64,000 bases of DNA from Kuschelorhynchus macadamiae (GCA_030620095.1 JAUTXW010000133.1:1423001-1487000); one strand, 5' to 3'; shown: positions 25,039-37,240, numbered from the stretch's first letter. Notes: generated by a model not told the origin, from the letters alone. Numbers and translations: made by a program.

Positions 25039-25195
25039 GTAAGTGTAATCTCTAATCCTAATTTTAAACTTTTAGTAAAAAAGATAGTGAATGAGTGAAT
25101 GATAAAAGATTTTCAAGATTTTCCTTTGCTTGTTCATCCAGTTATTTTTTAATAATTTTTTACTAAAAGGGTTTTTCTGGTAGATTCCGAGCTTA
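25039..25195 (+). other. Intron or 3' flank of Gr copy 2
   Basis: Homologous to 1,597-1,735. Homology stops at TTTTTCTGGTAGATTC (about 25,180), where foreign sequence begins. Confidence 0.45.
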
Positions 25196-25440
25196 GGCAG
25201 ACTTTGTTAAGAATATATAATTCGCTCGACTTCTGATGGGTTGGTAGTTGTGCGCTCCATCAGTAATACGCTAAAATCACCTTTCGAATAGCGTCGTTAA
25301 TTTCGATTCGACGATAAACTGTAGGTCCCATATACCTGTGTAAATTACTGCTAAGACACACAGCATAGGTATATGCGAGAGGTAAGCCGATATCCAGCAG
25401 TGGATGAAAAGGCCGTTGATGATGATCGGTGACTAATTGG
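25196..25440 (+). mobile_element. Probable LINE 3' end
   Basis: Contains GAGGTAAGCCGATATCCAGC, then AGTGGATGAAAAGGCC, ending in TGATGATGAT. The phrase 'pe-CCAGCAGTGGA' followed by a short TGA-type tail is common at the 3' ends of insect RTE-like LINEs. No coding part is present. Assigned by resemblance only. Confidence 0.35.
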
Positions 25441-26525
25441 ATATTGTGTGGAAGTTCACCGTCTTCACGCCATATTAGCTCAAAATACTGCCTGACTGGA
25501 ATATTTCCTAGCGATTGCTCTATTTATGTTTCAATGTAAATACCTTTGGCCAGTCATAAATTCCTGGTTTACAATTTGCCCAATCACCGTATTTTGAGCA
25601 TACCACACCACACATTAAGCGACTTGTACTTTAACCCCTTGTATTTTATGTGGATTTTCCATAGACCAAAAATGTTTATTTTTCTGGGTATATGCACCAG
25701 CTGTTCGATGAATATTATATTGTTCAAAAAATTGTTATTTGCCTAAATTCTTTGATACATTTTATTACAAAATTCAAACCTTTGCCTCATAGTTTTATCA
25801 GTCTTCAACTGGACGGAACTTATATGGATGCAATTTGTAACGTTTCAGCGTTCGTTGAAATTTGCTATATGACTTGGCGGAGACGTTTTGTGCTTCACAG
25901 AAACAGGAAATAATATTGTGGTGATTTTTAAAGAAATTGAAAAACACACTCAGGTTTACCTTGAAAATGCAGTAAGTTAAGTCCTTCATCTAAACTTTTT
26001 TCTTCTTTCTATTTTTCTGGTCTTCCGTTGAATGCAATTTTGTTGTTCAAAACGATTAATTTGATTATTAACTGTATTTATTGAAGGAATTGTTCTTACT
26101 GGTATTCGCTGATATTCGATTTTAAATCTCGCAACGTTATTATCATTTCAATAAAAGAGTAAGAACTTCTCATTTTTCTGAGAATAACCTATTTCAATTA
26201 TTTTCTTCAAAATTAAATAATTAATATAAAACAAAAAATGACAGAAAAGTGGAGACTTATTATGTATTTGGTTGGTTGCCACAACTACAGTTGTTGAAAC
26301 AATTACCATCCAGCGCATTTTTGCAACATAGTGATGACCAAGGCAGACTTGACCATATCAAACATCAGACTTGACAAATATCAACAAACTATATATTTTT
26401 GAAAATAGGATGAAAAAAACTTTTATTTTAGCTAATAATATACAGGGTGTTACATTTGAAAAAATACATATTTTTCTAACTTTCGAAAAATATTTTTTTT
26501 AAATCTGAAATATCCAAAAGAAAAC
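25441..26525 (-). pseudogene. Mariner-like element relic, sister of the one at 2-3 kb
   Basis: On the reverse strand the sequence tracks 2,600-3,230 closely: TIR-like end with TATACAGGGTGTTACATTTG at 26,435-26,455, transposase start near 26,195 (YSEK-like, with shifts), the helix-turn-helix stretch SYSKFQRTLKRYKLHPYKF near 25,850, and VQLMKTMRQRF-like codons near 25,790. A segment of about 110 bp around 25,900-26,010 is rearranged relative to the other copy. Many stops. The outer repeat extends to about 26,525, where it matches the left arm of the 2-kb element. Confidence 0.5.
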
Positions 26526-26895
26526 AGGCAACTGTATTTAAATTATTTCTAAATCCTATAATTAGAGAGCAAAACAGTAAATTGGATTTGAGAAGTTTCC
26601 TTTAGCTAAAAGGGGGTTATTGGGTGGTTTTCCTCATTAACTATGCACAATAAGTTTCAACAAAAATATTTATTAGCAAAATGGGCGAAAGAAAACTGAA
26701 TGCGCTCTTTTGTTTAACATGTTTATGCGTTCAAAATCCACTTACATTCAAATAGTAGGTTTTCTAAATCTAACAATTTTTTTTTCGAACTTATATGGTA
26801 ATTTGGTAACACATCCATAATATGTCTTTCCAAATATTTTTCTTGAGCGCCATTTTGTTCCACCTTATTGGATTCGTATCTTATTTATTTAATTT
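26526..26895 (+). other. Duplicated flank of the Gr copy 2 unit
   Basis: Homologous to 7,240-7,520 (TTATTAGCAAAATGGGCGAA, TATGTCTTTCCAAAT). No gene. Confidence 0.4.
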
Positions 26896-26899
26896 TTAA

Positions 26900-27512
26900 G
26901 TGGTGCTGATTATCAGGCTAGATTGGATTTTTGTATACAAACGATGGACCTGCATTTTGAGAGAGGGATTTTAAATAAAATCCTTTAGACAGAAGAGGCG
27001 ATATTTTCCACTGCGGAAATGCTTAACAGAAAAACTGACTACTAGACAAATAAACATTTGGTGAAGCAAATTAAAAGTCAAGGACATCAACGTGTAGTGT
27101 GGTATAATAAACGACAGCATAATAGGACCTGTTTTTTGACCATTATTTGAATAGACAAATATTTTTAAAGCTTTTGAGAAATCAAATTATGGAAAAACTC
27201 AATGATCCTCCGGAACATATTCGTGTGCACTTGGTATATCAACAAGATAATGCTCCATACCACTGTGGAGAAGATATAAAAGCATTTTTAAACCAGCAAT
27301 GTAATTTAAGTATAAATAGTAACGGTAATATTCCATGGCCCCCGGGATATCCCGATTTAACACCCTCAGATTATTTTTTATGGGGCACACTTAAAGATAA
27401 AGTGTATAAAAATCGAAACAATTATTTTGTAAACGAATTAAAACAAACAATTCGTAAAGAAATTATTAGTCTGTGGCAAACATTTAAGTGCCATATACAC
27501 TGTGTATAGAAA
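26900..27512 (+). pseudogene. Mariner-like transposase, C-terminal two-thirds
   Basis: 26,920-27,110 gives, over two frames, the region around the first aspartate (ATTEEAIFS-like, then AEMLNRKT). From 27,147 a single frame of 120 codons carries LVYQQDNAPYHCG (the second catalytic aspartate within Q-D-N-A-P-x-H) and WPPGYPDLTPSDYFLWGTLK (third catalytic region), then KDKVY. These are the family's canonical motifs. The N-terminal DNA-binding half is lost and no inverted repeats bound it. Not the same subfamily as the copies at 2.6 or 40 kb. Confidence 0.7.
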
Positions 27513-27608
27513 ACGGACAGTATGTGGAAAATCAATGATATATTGTTGGTATGCTATATGTTGTTAGAAGTTTGTTTCTAATATTAATTTCCAATATTGG
27601 TTTTAAAT

Positions 27609-30143
27609 CAGGGGCGTGCGGTGAAATTTTAAGAAAGGAAAACAATTTTTATAAACTTACCTATATTACTAATGTAATTCGATTTTTCGATCATTTTTTG
27701 CAAATTCGTCAATGACGTCATCATAAAAACGTCGATGCTGCGACATATTTTGGAGAAGTTTATTTTCATAGACAACAGCGATGTATGCGAAAGTCTCTCC
27801 TGCCCCGTTGAATATCTCATTAAATTTTTTAATTTAAGTGTTGAAAAATTGCATTCTACTGATAAACTTGTGGAAGGTATTGTCAATGCTAATTCACACA
27901 ACAATTTCGTCACTTCAGTGTAGGCATCTTCCAGCTCCTTGTCTTTTAAAAATTGCATTTTTTGCGCTAATTCATCAGTTTCGTAAATCATTTTAATGTT
28001 CATCAAATATGTATAACACTTGTTTGTTTTGTTGTGCTTTAGTGTGTTTTATAATGAAAAAGAAGAGATTTAAACGTGATCTTCTGCAAAAGTTTTTCCT
28101 TTAAATGCATCAAAATTGCAGAGCTCGAGGAATTTAAAATCATTTAAACCGTTAAGTCTATAGTTTATTTGTTACGGTATTTGACCGATTATTTCATAAA
28201 AGAGGTCGTCTGTATGATGTTTGAACATCTCCCACCTTGTTTTCGAAGACGCTTGGCTTGTGGCTCTACATTTAACGTCATCGTTTTCTCCCAAAATAGG
28301 TCATTTAAGTTCTTTTTTGCATTTAACATGGACTATATAAATCATCCATTGTGCTTTTTAGGCAAAAAGCAATATCATTTGTTTTACCCTATATATGTAA
28401 TATATTAAAAACATTGTCCGAGAATGGAAATATTTTTAAAATATGTTCAACAAATAATTAAAATTAAAATCTCGTTTCAAACAGTTCAAAAATACCCTCG
28501 AACTATTTATTGCTTCTGAGACCCACGTTTGATTATTTTCTATTATATTCTCAAATAGTTCAATCAGTGGTTCACGATTTTCAGATACTGTTAACACAAG
28601 TCTTCCATTATAGTTTCACCTAGTAGGAACTACTTTGGGCAATCGTTTGTGGACAATGGAGTCCGTTTTGTTTTGTTGCAGCAGCCATGCCACTTAAAGT
28701 AACGAAAAATACTTTACACTCTTTAATGTGATTTATGGAGTGGGATAAAACTTAATCTAATTTATGAGTAAAACAATGGACAAACCCAGCACTTGGGAAA
28801 GTTTCTCGAACTTTAGCCTACAGACCCCCTAATTGTCCTGCCATCACTGCCGCTCCATCATAGCTTTGAGCAACAAATTTTTTCTCTCCATTAATTTCTT
28901 TAGTAACGTTATAAACTACGGTATATAACACATCTGCTGTAAGATTTTCGGATACATTCTTAAAACCTAAAAATCGCTCTTGAATACTTCCGTCTGTTTT
29001 AACGTAGCGTATTACTATAGATAATTGGCTAAAATTAGTGATATCAGTTGTTTCGTCCAGAACAATAGCAATGAACCGCGCCTCGCCAATCTCCTGCTTA
29101 ATTCTTTTTAGAATAATGGTTGCAACAGCCGAAATTAAATCATTCTGGATTTGATTCGACGTTCCAGAAAAACGCTAGACTGACATAAATGATTTTTTAA
29201 GCAATCATCATATTTAGCCATTAAACTAAGTAAATCTTGAAAATCTATTTGAAGAAATTCATGACCTCTAAAGCCCAATACGTGCTGTCCGAGAAAACAG
29301 ACAACATCGATAAGTCTTCTTAATATTTGCATATTTTTATAGACTCCAACTGTTTATTAAGGGCGTGTTCAATTCTGGTTTTGCCGAAGAATTTTTCTTT
29401 TATGACGGATTGTAAATGCGCTTTGGACATAATGTGTCTTTTTACAGCTTTGCAAACAAAATAATAGTTTACTTATATTTTCACATCCTGTTAGCCATTT
29501 AAATTGTTCGTATTTTTTTTTCGGATAAAAATGCCTAATACAGTTTTTCATTTTTGTGGTTAAATTTTTCATTTCCTTTGGAAATTATTTGAAGCTTATC
29601 AGCGAAGTTTAATGTTGAAAATCCCTTTATTATTAAGACACACACAACACATTCACACACACTCTTCTTACTAAATTCTCCAATATTTTCAACGTTATTA
29701 CCGACAGCCGAAGTTGACGGTATTTGCATATACACGTCCGTATTATTGCCTTCCATATCGCACCATGCACGACCCGACGTACATATCACACAACACACGG
29801 ATAGCCGTTCAAACAAAGAACCTACTCCAACGATAGCTTCCGCCACCACTTAAAGCATGCGACTGAAAGGCAAAAATTGCAAACAGCCGGTGGAAAATTC
29901 AATAACCTCTGGCTCGATTCACAGGAAATCAAGCATACAGGACTTGGCTGCAGAGAAGCTAGCGTCCCGCGTACGTTCTATTCGATATTCTATTGTGGTT
30001 GGGTCGGAGTCAAGGCCGCATTTTATTATGGGCTTGATAATTAAGATAATATTTTAGCATTTTTCATATAAACTAATATAATTGGTTCTTATTTCAAAAA
30101 TTACGTTTTAGAAGATGTTTTGTATATTTTTTGCACGTCCCTG
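27609..30143 (-). mobile_element. hAT transposon with perfect target duplication
   Basis: Ends CAGGGGCGTGC (left) and GCACGTCCCTG (right) form short inverted repeats. Both are directly flanked by TTTTAAAT (27,601-27,608 and 30,144-30,151), a perfect 8-bp duplication. Length 2,535 bp. The reverse strand encodes a hAT transposase, now frame-broken. Confidence 0.88.
27629..29756 (-). pseudogene. hAT transposase (TTF/DUF4371 type), decayed
   Basis: Probable start MEGNNTDVYM at 29,756. Then, across several frame breaks: a zinc-finger-like region around 29,400-29,560 (HFYPKKKYEQFKWL ... FCLQSCK), RLIDVVCFLGQHVLGFRGHE at 29,280-29,330, the catalytic stretch IAIVLDETTDITNFSQLSIV near 29,030-29,090, QSYDGAAVMAGQLGGL near 28,830-28,880, and the C-terminal dimerisation domain ALTIPSTSLSVECNFSTLK in the intact last 125 codons (27,629-28,006). 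This is the hAT branch annotated as 'TTF-type zinc finger protein with HAT dimerisation domain'. Inactive as it stands, but the element ends are intact. Confidence 0.8.
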
Positions 30144-30515
30144 TTTTAAATTCACAGTTTAGCAATAAATCAATATAAAATAAAATTCGAAGTTTAGTTA
30201 GGCGAATAGAAATATTATAGATAATCCATGGCCTCCTATAGTTTTTTTTTGAGTATGCAATATCACAATATTCAAGAAATAATTGAGATTTTCTGTTAAA
30301 CGATTTGATGCATGAATACTTTATGAACTGGAAATTACAACCCCATTGCCCAATTTTAGATGTTTGCTACTTTTTATAGTGAATTGAAAAATAGCTCTAG
30401 TTTTCAAAAAATCACACATAACCTTAATTATTTCGGAAAGTACCCAAAAATCGACTATAGTTTAAATTGGTAACTTATGTTTACTTTCGACAAGTAATCA
30501 AATAAAGGACAAAAA

Positions 30516-30579
30516 TACAGGGTGTCCCATTTAAAATTTTATAGTTGATGTCGTTCCCGCAAAATTGGGACATCCTGTA
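30516..30579. mobile_element. Miniature inverted-repeat element, 64 bp
   Basis: TACAGGGTGTCCCA at the left and TGGGACATCCTGTA at the right, the terminal consensus seen on the mariner-like elements of this window. Lies between the hAT element and the upstream region of receptor copy 3. Confidence 0.5.
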
Positions 30580-30699
30580 TACATGAAAACATTATATTTT
30601 AAAATAACTTTAAATTTAAGGATACTTTTGCATGAAACTTTTTTTTGAATCTATTTCGGATTTCCAGATAGTTTGGTAGGTACTTTTATGATGAACAAG

Positions 30700-30911
30700 A
30701 TATACGTGGCTCTTTGCTACCAAAAAACTATTATGCCATGTGTAAAAATCCAATAATATTTTCATAAATAATATATTGGGATCTATATGCATTTAGACCC
30801 ATTAGAACACTTAACTAATGAAATGATGAAAATTGATACCATTTTCCCTGATAACATTTAAAAATGACTCTAAGCAACAACAAAGAGCTACGTATTAAAC
30901 CAACAGAAAAC
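30700..30911 (+). other. 5' flank of Gr copy 3
   Basis: From 30,740, homologous to the 180 bases upstream of copies 1 and 2 (CCCATTAGAACACTTAACTA, ATTTAAAAATGACTCTAAGC). Homology starts later than for the other two copies. Confidence 0.45.
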
Positions 30912-31762
30912 ATGTTAAGTACAGCAGACACTCGATTTTGTTCTTTAGGCCAATTTTGATGGTTTCAAGCATCTTCGGATTAGCACCACCTTACGACTTT
31001 GATAAAAGGCAGTTGATTCAAAAGAAGGCGTTCCTTATGTACTTGTTATTACTACACATTGGTGTTTTTCCTTATTTATTTTTCTCGGCTGGAGATAGGC
31101 ATAAAGAAGCGTCAAAGCCCAGTCAAGTGTTACTTTATGCTATTGATGTCATTGAGATGATTTTAGTTTGGCTTTCCATTCTATGGCTTAGGATTTATTC
31201 GTATAAAAAAAATAACCAATGGGAAAAATTATTTCAGAGAATGGCATTTTTAGAACACAGATTTAATCTCAATTCTGGGAGTCAAAAAGAACAAACTTTT
31301 CTTGCAGATGCCATGGTCCAGTTTATTACAGGAAGTATTTTTATAATATTGTGTATGTTGTCCCACTGTTTTTACCACCTCCGTCCTTGCAAAATGGCCG
31401 ACGCCTTCCGTCAAATTTCAACATTTTATAATTTTTTGCTAACTGCTGTAATTATCAACTTAAGCCTAGCAGTGAAGTGCAAATTTGTTGATCTAAATAG
31501 AAAACTATATACATGTAAAAATGCTCACTTCTATATTGCCATACGCATAGTTAGAAAATGTAGAGTTTTGCATCAAGAGTTACACAATATCGTAAGAATA
31601 GTCAATGATCTTTTCGGACCGGCCCTATTTCTTTTCTACTTTATAACTGGTATCAAAATTTTGGGCGTTAGTTCGGAGATTCTAATAAATAAGAGACATT
31701 ACTTAGAAGACACAGATGTAAAATATGTAGTAATTTTGACATCTACATTTTTTTTACAACTG
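30912..31762 (+). pseudogene. Gustatory receptor, long first exon, copy 3 (broken at codon 2)
   Basis: The conserved start ATG (30,912) is followed by TTAAGTAC where copies 1 and 2 have TTTGAGTAC, a one-base loss that puts this ATG out of frame and leads to TGA at 30,957. The receptor frame itself is open for 298 codons; its first in-frame ATG is 30,958 (MVSSIFGLAPPYDF), which would drop about 14 residues before TM1. The rest is whole: LGLAPPYDF-type motif, all exon 1 hydrophobic segments, the FVDLNRKLYTCKNAHF region deleted in copy 2, and IVRIVNDLFGPALFLFYF. Ends at donor GGTAAGT (intron from 31,763). It is more diverged (about 75% by eye) than the other pair. If translation can begin at 30,958 it might still be functional. 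Confidence 0.8.
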
Positions 31763-31849
31763 GTAAGTAAAATTTCTGATCCTATTGAATTTAAAACAGA
31801 GAGTAAGTTAACTTTTGGTAGAAGAAAATATTAAGTCATGAAAAATTTT

Positions 31850-34025
31850 TGAGATTTGCCTGTGGCAAAACACGGCAAAATTCCGGCCTAGTGAAATTTA
31901 AAAAATATTATTACTAAAAAGGTACTTATCCAATTGATCTGCACAAAAATCAGGTATTATGTAGGAATCAAGTGGCAAAATTTTGGTACAAATCCAAGAT
32001 GGCGGAACAAAATGGCAGCTTAATAAAATATTTACAAATTCAACATGAAAAAACTAAGTAATGAACTGATTTCAAACTGTGTGCCATAACTAATTGCAGT
32101 ATAGAGATGAACTAGTAAAACTGTGGTACTAATTCAAGATGGCGAACAAAATGGTGGCCAAATAAAATTTTTGTAATCTGAAAAAATCACCCTCTCAGGT
32201 TTTACATATCTTCGCCTTATAGCGACTCTAGATAGCAAAAAATATGTTTTATCAATTATGTCGGTCCGACTGTCGGTTTGTCTCTGTCAATTGGCGGCAT
32301 AACTTAAAAATTGCTCATTAGTCAAAAATTAAGGGTCAATGACCTGGTAATATTTTGGTAAAAATCAAATGTGCCCGAACAAGATGACATCCTAGTGAAA
32401 CGTTAAGAAAATTATTACTAAAGAAACTAATTAACCAATTTACCTCAAATTTTGCACAAAAATCAAGTGTTACATAGGAATGAACTGATAACATTTTGGT
32501 ATAAATATAAGATAGCAAAATAAAATGGCGACCTAATAAATTATTTAAAAAATGGCCTGAAAAAACTACTTAGTAGATTAATTTCATAATGTATGCAAGC
32601 ATTAAGTATGATATAAAGATAAACTGGAAAAGTTGTGGTACCAATTCAAGATGGCGGAACAAAATAGGGGCCAAAAAATTTTTCTAAATCTTATTCAATT
32701 CGCTTAAAGTTTGCAAAAGAAAATTAAATGTAATATAGGGATAAACTTGTACGAATTCAAAATGACGGAACAAAAAGGCGGTGTACGTCAATGTAAAAAC
32801 TACTTACTGAATTTATTACTACCCTCGTAAAAGAGTAAGTACTGTAATCGTAAAAAAATCACCCTCCGAGATTTTTTGAGATTTTCACGTTTCGGGGTCT
32901 TTAGATACCGGAAAAAATGTTTTCCAATTCCGTCGGTCTGTTTGTTCGCCGCATATCTGAAAAACTATTTACCCGATTGATTTCAAGTTTTGGTCTAATA
33001 TTAAAAGTTATATGTGAATAACCTGGTAACATTTTAATGAAAATTCAATATGGAGAAACAAAATGGCGGCCTAGCCAAATGTTAAAATAATTAAAAAACT
33101 ACTTATCCATTGTACCCCAAATTTTGGTAGAAATCCAAGATGGCAAAATAAAATGGCCGGTTATTAAAATATTCAAAATTTAAGATGGCGGAACAAAGTG
33201 GCGACCAGGTTAAATGTTTGTAATCGTAAAAAAAAATTTCAGGTTTTACATATTTTTACGTTTTAGCGTTCCTAGATGCCAAAAAAATATGTTTTCTCAG
33301 TTCCATTCGTGTGTTTTTCAATTCGCGGCTTAGCTAAAAAACTACTTACCTGATTAACAAATTAAGATAAAACATTAAGGGTTAATTAGAATGACCTGAT
33401 ATTATTTTGGTAAAAATCCAATATGACGGAACAAAATGGCGGTCTAGTGAAATTTTAAAAAAATATATTACTAAAAAACGAGATATGCAATTTATCTCAA
33501 ATTTTACACAAAAATTAAGAAATCAGCCTGTAATATTTTGGTATCAATCCAAAAAAGCAAAACAAAATGGCGGCCTAATAAATTATTTAAAAGAAAATCA
33601 ATCTAAAAAGCTACTTGTTAGATACATTTTGGGAATCCATTAAGTGTGATATAGAGATAAACTGGTAAAACTGTGGTACGAATTCGAGACGGAGTAACAA
33701 AATGGCGGCCAAATAAAATGTCTAAAAAGTCAACGTAAAAAATCTTCTTATTCATGGAATTAATATCAGCAAAATTGAATATGATACAGAGATTAACTGG
33801 TACAAATTCAAAATAACGATACAAAATTGTGGTCTTAAAAAATCAGTGTAAAAAAATCAATTTATTTTAAATTATGCCCAAAAAATAAATGTGGCATAGG
33901 TAGAAACTGGTAAAATATTGGTACGACTCCGATATTCCAAATGACCATAACGCGGAAAGTTCCGGGTAATGGAAAAATTTACAGATTTTTTCGTAAGATC
34001 ATGGAGATTTTCACAGGGTAGTAAG
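31850..34025 (+). repeat. Diverged interspersed-tandem repeat block (GGCGG type)
   Basis: Units of roughly 100-130 bp recur at least 14 times: AAGATGGCGGAACAAAATGG, then TTTAAAAAA.. and a CTACTTACCCGATT-like clause. Every 600-700 bp a longer clause appears with TCGGTCTGTCTGTCGG and TTTTAGCGTCCCTAGATGCC. The block interrupts the homology between the regions following copies 1 and 3. No ORF. Similar blocks at 36,540-37,240, 38,345-38,640 and, inverted, 59,590-59,720. Confidence 0.8.
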
Positions 34026-34500
34026 AGTGTCTTTCTGCTCTACTTGCAAGAGAGTCTTGAGTCTTCCTTATAAAACTTTGCCAAATATTATTTATTATAA
34101 TAATACATTATTTAGGTACTTTATTGGTTGCTAAAACTCAGGTTTCACTGAAAAATCAAGATTTTTGAATTTAGAACGTATCAAATTAAATTAATTTTCC
34201 AACGAAGGCAGATTGTACGATGCATATTTAGGAATTATTATTAGTCTACGAGAACGAAACACTGAATTTGATCCCAGAAATGTCCTTCAACTAAGAGGGG
34301 GTGTGCTTTCTTCATTAAGTTTACACAGCGAACTTCAACGAGAATACGTATTAGCAAAATTGGCAAATAAATCTAATACTCACTTTTGTTCAGCATCTTT
34401 CATGCATTCAAAGTCCACTTACATTCAAATCGTAGGTTTATTAAATTTTACCTAATTTTTCGATTTTATAGTATTTTTCTCGTTCTAAGAAAGTGACTTA
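34026..34500 (+). other. Duplicated flank of the Gr copy 3 unit
   Basis: Homologous to 1,730-1,930 (CTTGAGTCTTC, AAACTTTGCCAAATATTAT, GAAGGCAGATTGTAC) and then to 7,240-7,330 (GTATTAGCAAAATTGGC). No splice-bounded receptor exon recognised. Confidence 0.5.
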
Positions 34501-34882
34501 TATACGAGCCCAGTCGCATATGTATTGGACCAAGGGCTTATTTAATAATTTTATTTTTGTCACCTAGTATTTACTACATGTAACATAACTTCAACAAATG
34601 CAACTACGTTTATTTGATAATATGTGGTATTAACAATTAATTAACAATATCGCATATTTATATCACTAACAATAATAATGATTAGAAAAATATATTTTTG
34701 TTAGGCGTGGAGCATATTAATTGGGCCATAAACGCATGCACTCAGATAAAACCACGTGATTACTTAGTGATATCTGATACAAAATTTATTAAGGTAAATA
34801 TCTAATCGAGTGGGCTTTAAAAATAATTGAAAACAAAGATGGCATTAATATTTGAGTCTTTGAAAGTGTTTAGTTGTCAAAA

Positions 34883-35842
34883 TGGTTCGCGGAAAAGCAC
34901 TCTCTATGATATGGGAAGTTCCATTATTAGTGCCCACAAAAATGGTCCCTCTGAACATAGTATTGCAAAAAAAGCGGAAATGTTCGGTTAAAAGCAAAGT
35001 CTGGCCGTTCTTCGAAAATTACAGAAGGAGATAAGCGGTACACTAATTAAACAAGATCGTCGAGCTTCATCACGCAACTTAGCTGTAAAATGGGTAGATG
35101 CAATTGGTAAACGCATTTCAAAAGACATCTGGTTGAGAAATATGAAGAAAATGGGATATCACTTCAACAAAGTAAGTTTATAGCAAAATACAAAAAAAAA
35201 ACAAATGTTTTCATTTTAGACCAAGGAAAAACCGCTTTTGTCGCAAAAACAAAAAAGAAATCGACTTTTGTGGGCAAAGGAACTGGTCACAACGTCAGTG
35301 GGATTCCGTTATATGGAGCGACGAGTGTGTGTTGTGATTTACGAATTCGAATTATCCGAACGCAAGAGAAGGAATAGCATAGAGACTGCCTCAAGAGAAA
35401 AGTTAAATTTCTGTCTTGTCTTCACAAGGGCTTGGTCGTCTTCTTTTTATTAATGGTACCGTCAATGCTGTAAAGTCAATTTTACAAGAACTAATTACTT
35501 CTATTGATGAGATTCAGTTGCTAGAGGGAGGATTCATATTCCAGCAAGACGGCGCAGAATGCCATACCGCCAAAACCATAATATTCTGGCTGCAAGAAAT
35601 GAATATTCCTGTTTTAAAATGGCCATCTAGTAGCCCCCACCTTTTCGCCTATCGAAACACTATGGCATCAAATAAAAAAAACTCTACGAACCAGTCCCGT
35701 CCGCACCATTCCCGAATTAAAGGACAAAATTCGGGAAATCTGGGATAACTTCCAACCAAAATATTGTAAAACATTAATAGACACCATGCAAGCAAGACTT
35801 GATGCAATTATAAAACAAAAAGGTGACCATACTCAGTGGTAA
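34883..35842 (+). pseudogene. Tc1-like transposase with an intron, frame-broken
   Basis: Start MVRGKALSMIWE at 34,883, then a helix-turn-helix pair with frame slips, NMKKMGYHFNK near 35,140-35,170, KEKPLLSQKQKRNRLLWAKE near 35,225-35,280, the first catalytic motif VIWSDECV near 35,310, QQDGAECHTAKT near 35,540-35,580 (second D region) and a degraded WPSSSPHL where relatives have WPxxSPDLNPIE. Between FNK and TKEKP lies a 48-base insert, GTAAGT...TTTTAG (35,172-35,219), with an in-frame stop; removing it joins the protein in phase 0. At least four other frame breaks. Confidence 0.75.
35172..35219 (+). other. Candidate spliceosomal intron in Tc1 transposase
   Basis: 48 bases, GTAAGTTTATAG at the 5' end and a T-rich CATTTTAG at the 3' end, inside otherwise homologous protein sequence. 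Short for an animal intron but above the known minimum in insects. Confidence 0.55.
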
Positions 35843-36057
35843 CACTGGCAAATTGGCAAAAAATATTTTTTTATCATGATTATTATTGTTAGTGATATAG
35901 ATAAGGAATGTTGTTGATTAATTGTTAATACCACATACTATCAAATAAACGTAGTTGTATTTGTTGAATTTATGTTATGTACAATAAATACTAGGTAACA
36001 AAAATAAATATCTCTTACGAATTCCTTTGGTCCAATACATATGCGACTGGGCTCGTA

Positions 36058-36539
36058 TTACCTCTAATATACCTAATATACCTAAACCACAGGCATATAT
36101 AGACTACTTAATAGCAAAATATCGTACAGGGCGGCACTATTATAGATTGTATAATAACTAGGTTTAAAATTTAATTATCATAAGACAGTTGATTTTTATT
36201 GTTATATGTAAATAATAACCAATACAGTTACACAAATAAATTAAAATAGTATCCTCTCATACATTTATTACAATTTTGATTATTAGTTATTGCCATTTAG
36301 ACAATTTCGCTATCGCTACTAATAATAAGTTTTTTAGAGGTTCTGAACTATTTATATACATACATTTATACGAGTTTTTAATTTTTTTTGTATGTTGAAT
36401 ACAGTTTCCCCAATTTTCAACAGTTATTTTTAAACCAATCTTCAAAAGCTTGATAATTTAAACTGGAATCTGAAATATTCTTGGCTGCTAAAATTCGACA
36501 TTCTGGTATCCAGCTTTCTTCTGACTCTGCAGGTAAGAT
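36058..36539. other. No gene; one exon-like stretch on the reverse strand
   Basis: From 36,535 down to 36,420 the reverse strand reads SEESWIPECRILAAKNISDS, then SLNYQAFEDWFKNN, preceded by a T/C-poor CCTGCAG acceptor-like site. The composition looks like real protein, but the family is unknown to me and it is closed by stops on both sides. Confidence 0.3.
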
Positions 36540-37240
36540 AGTAATTTTTCCTTCCCTCGTAAAAGTATTGTAATCGTGAAAAAATCACTCTCCGAGATTC
36601 TTTCAGATCTTCACGTTTCAGGGTCCCTAGATAACGAAAAACATGTTTTCTCAATTCCGTCGGTCTGTCTGTCGGTTCGAGGCGTAGCTAAAAAACTACT
36701 TACCCGATCGACTTGAAATTTTCGTCAAAGATTTAAAGGTCATATGAAGATGGCCTGGTAACATTTCGGTAAAAATCCAATATGGCGAAACAAAATGACG
36801 GCTCAGTGAAATGTTAAAAAATTATTGTTAAAAAACCACTCATCCAATTTTTGTCAAATGTTGCAAAAACATCAAAAACAAAAAACTTCTTAATGATTTC
36901 AAATTGTGTGCCATAATTAATTGTGGTATAGGGGTCAACTAGTAAAACTGGGTTACTTATTCAAGATGGCGGATCAAAATTACGGCCAAATAAAATTTTT
37001 GTAATCATGAAAAATTCACCCCATCGGGTTTTACATATCTTCACGTTTTAGCGTCCCTAAATGCCAAAAAAACATGTCTTATCAATTCCGTCGGTCCGTC
37101 TGTCGGTCTGTCTGTCAGTTCGCGACATAGCTTAAATACTACTTACCCGATTGACTTCAAAATTTGGGCAAACACTAAGGGTTATATGAGGATAACCTGG
37201 TATATTTTGGTAAAAATCCAATATGGCTGAATAATGTTAC
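36540..37240 (+). repeat. GGCGG-type repeat block, second copy
   Basis: Same clauses as 31.9-34.0 kb: CTTCCCTCGTAAAAGTATTG, ATCACTCTCCGAGATT, TCCGTCGGTCTGTCTGTCGG, CAAGATGGCGGATCAAAAT. No ORF. Confidence 0.75.

Larger units (their letters stand above)
34505..36055 (+). mobile_element. Tc1-like transposon
   Basis: Inverted repeats of about 205 bp, starting CGAGCCCAGTCGCATATGTA and flanked by TA on both sides (34,503-34,504 and 36,056-36,057), the expected target duplication. The two repeats differ by about 10-15% by eye. Total 1,551 bp, normal for Tc1. Confidence 0.9.
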
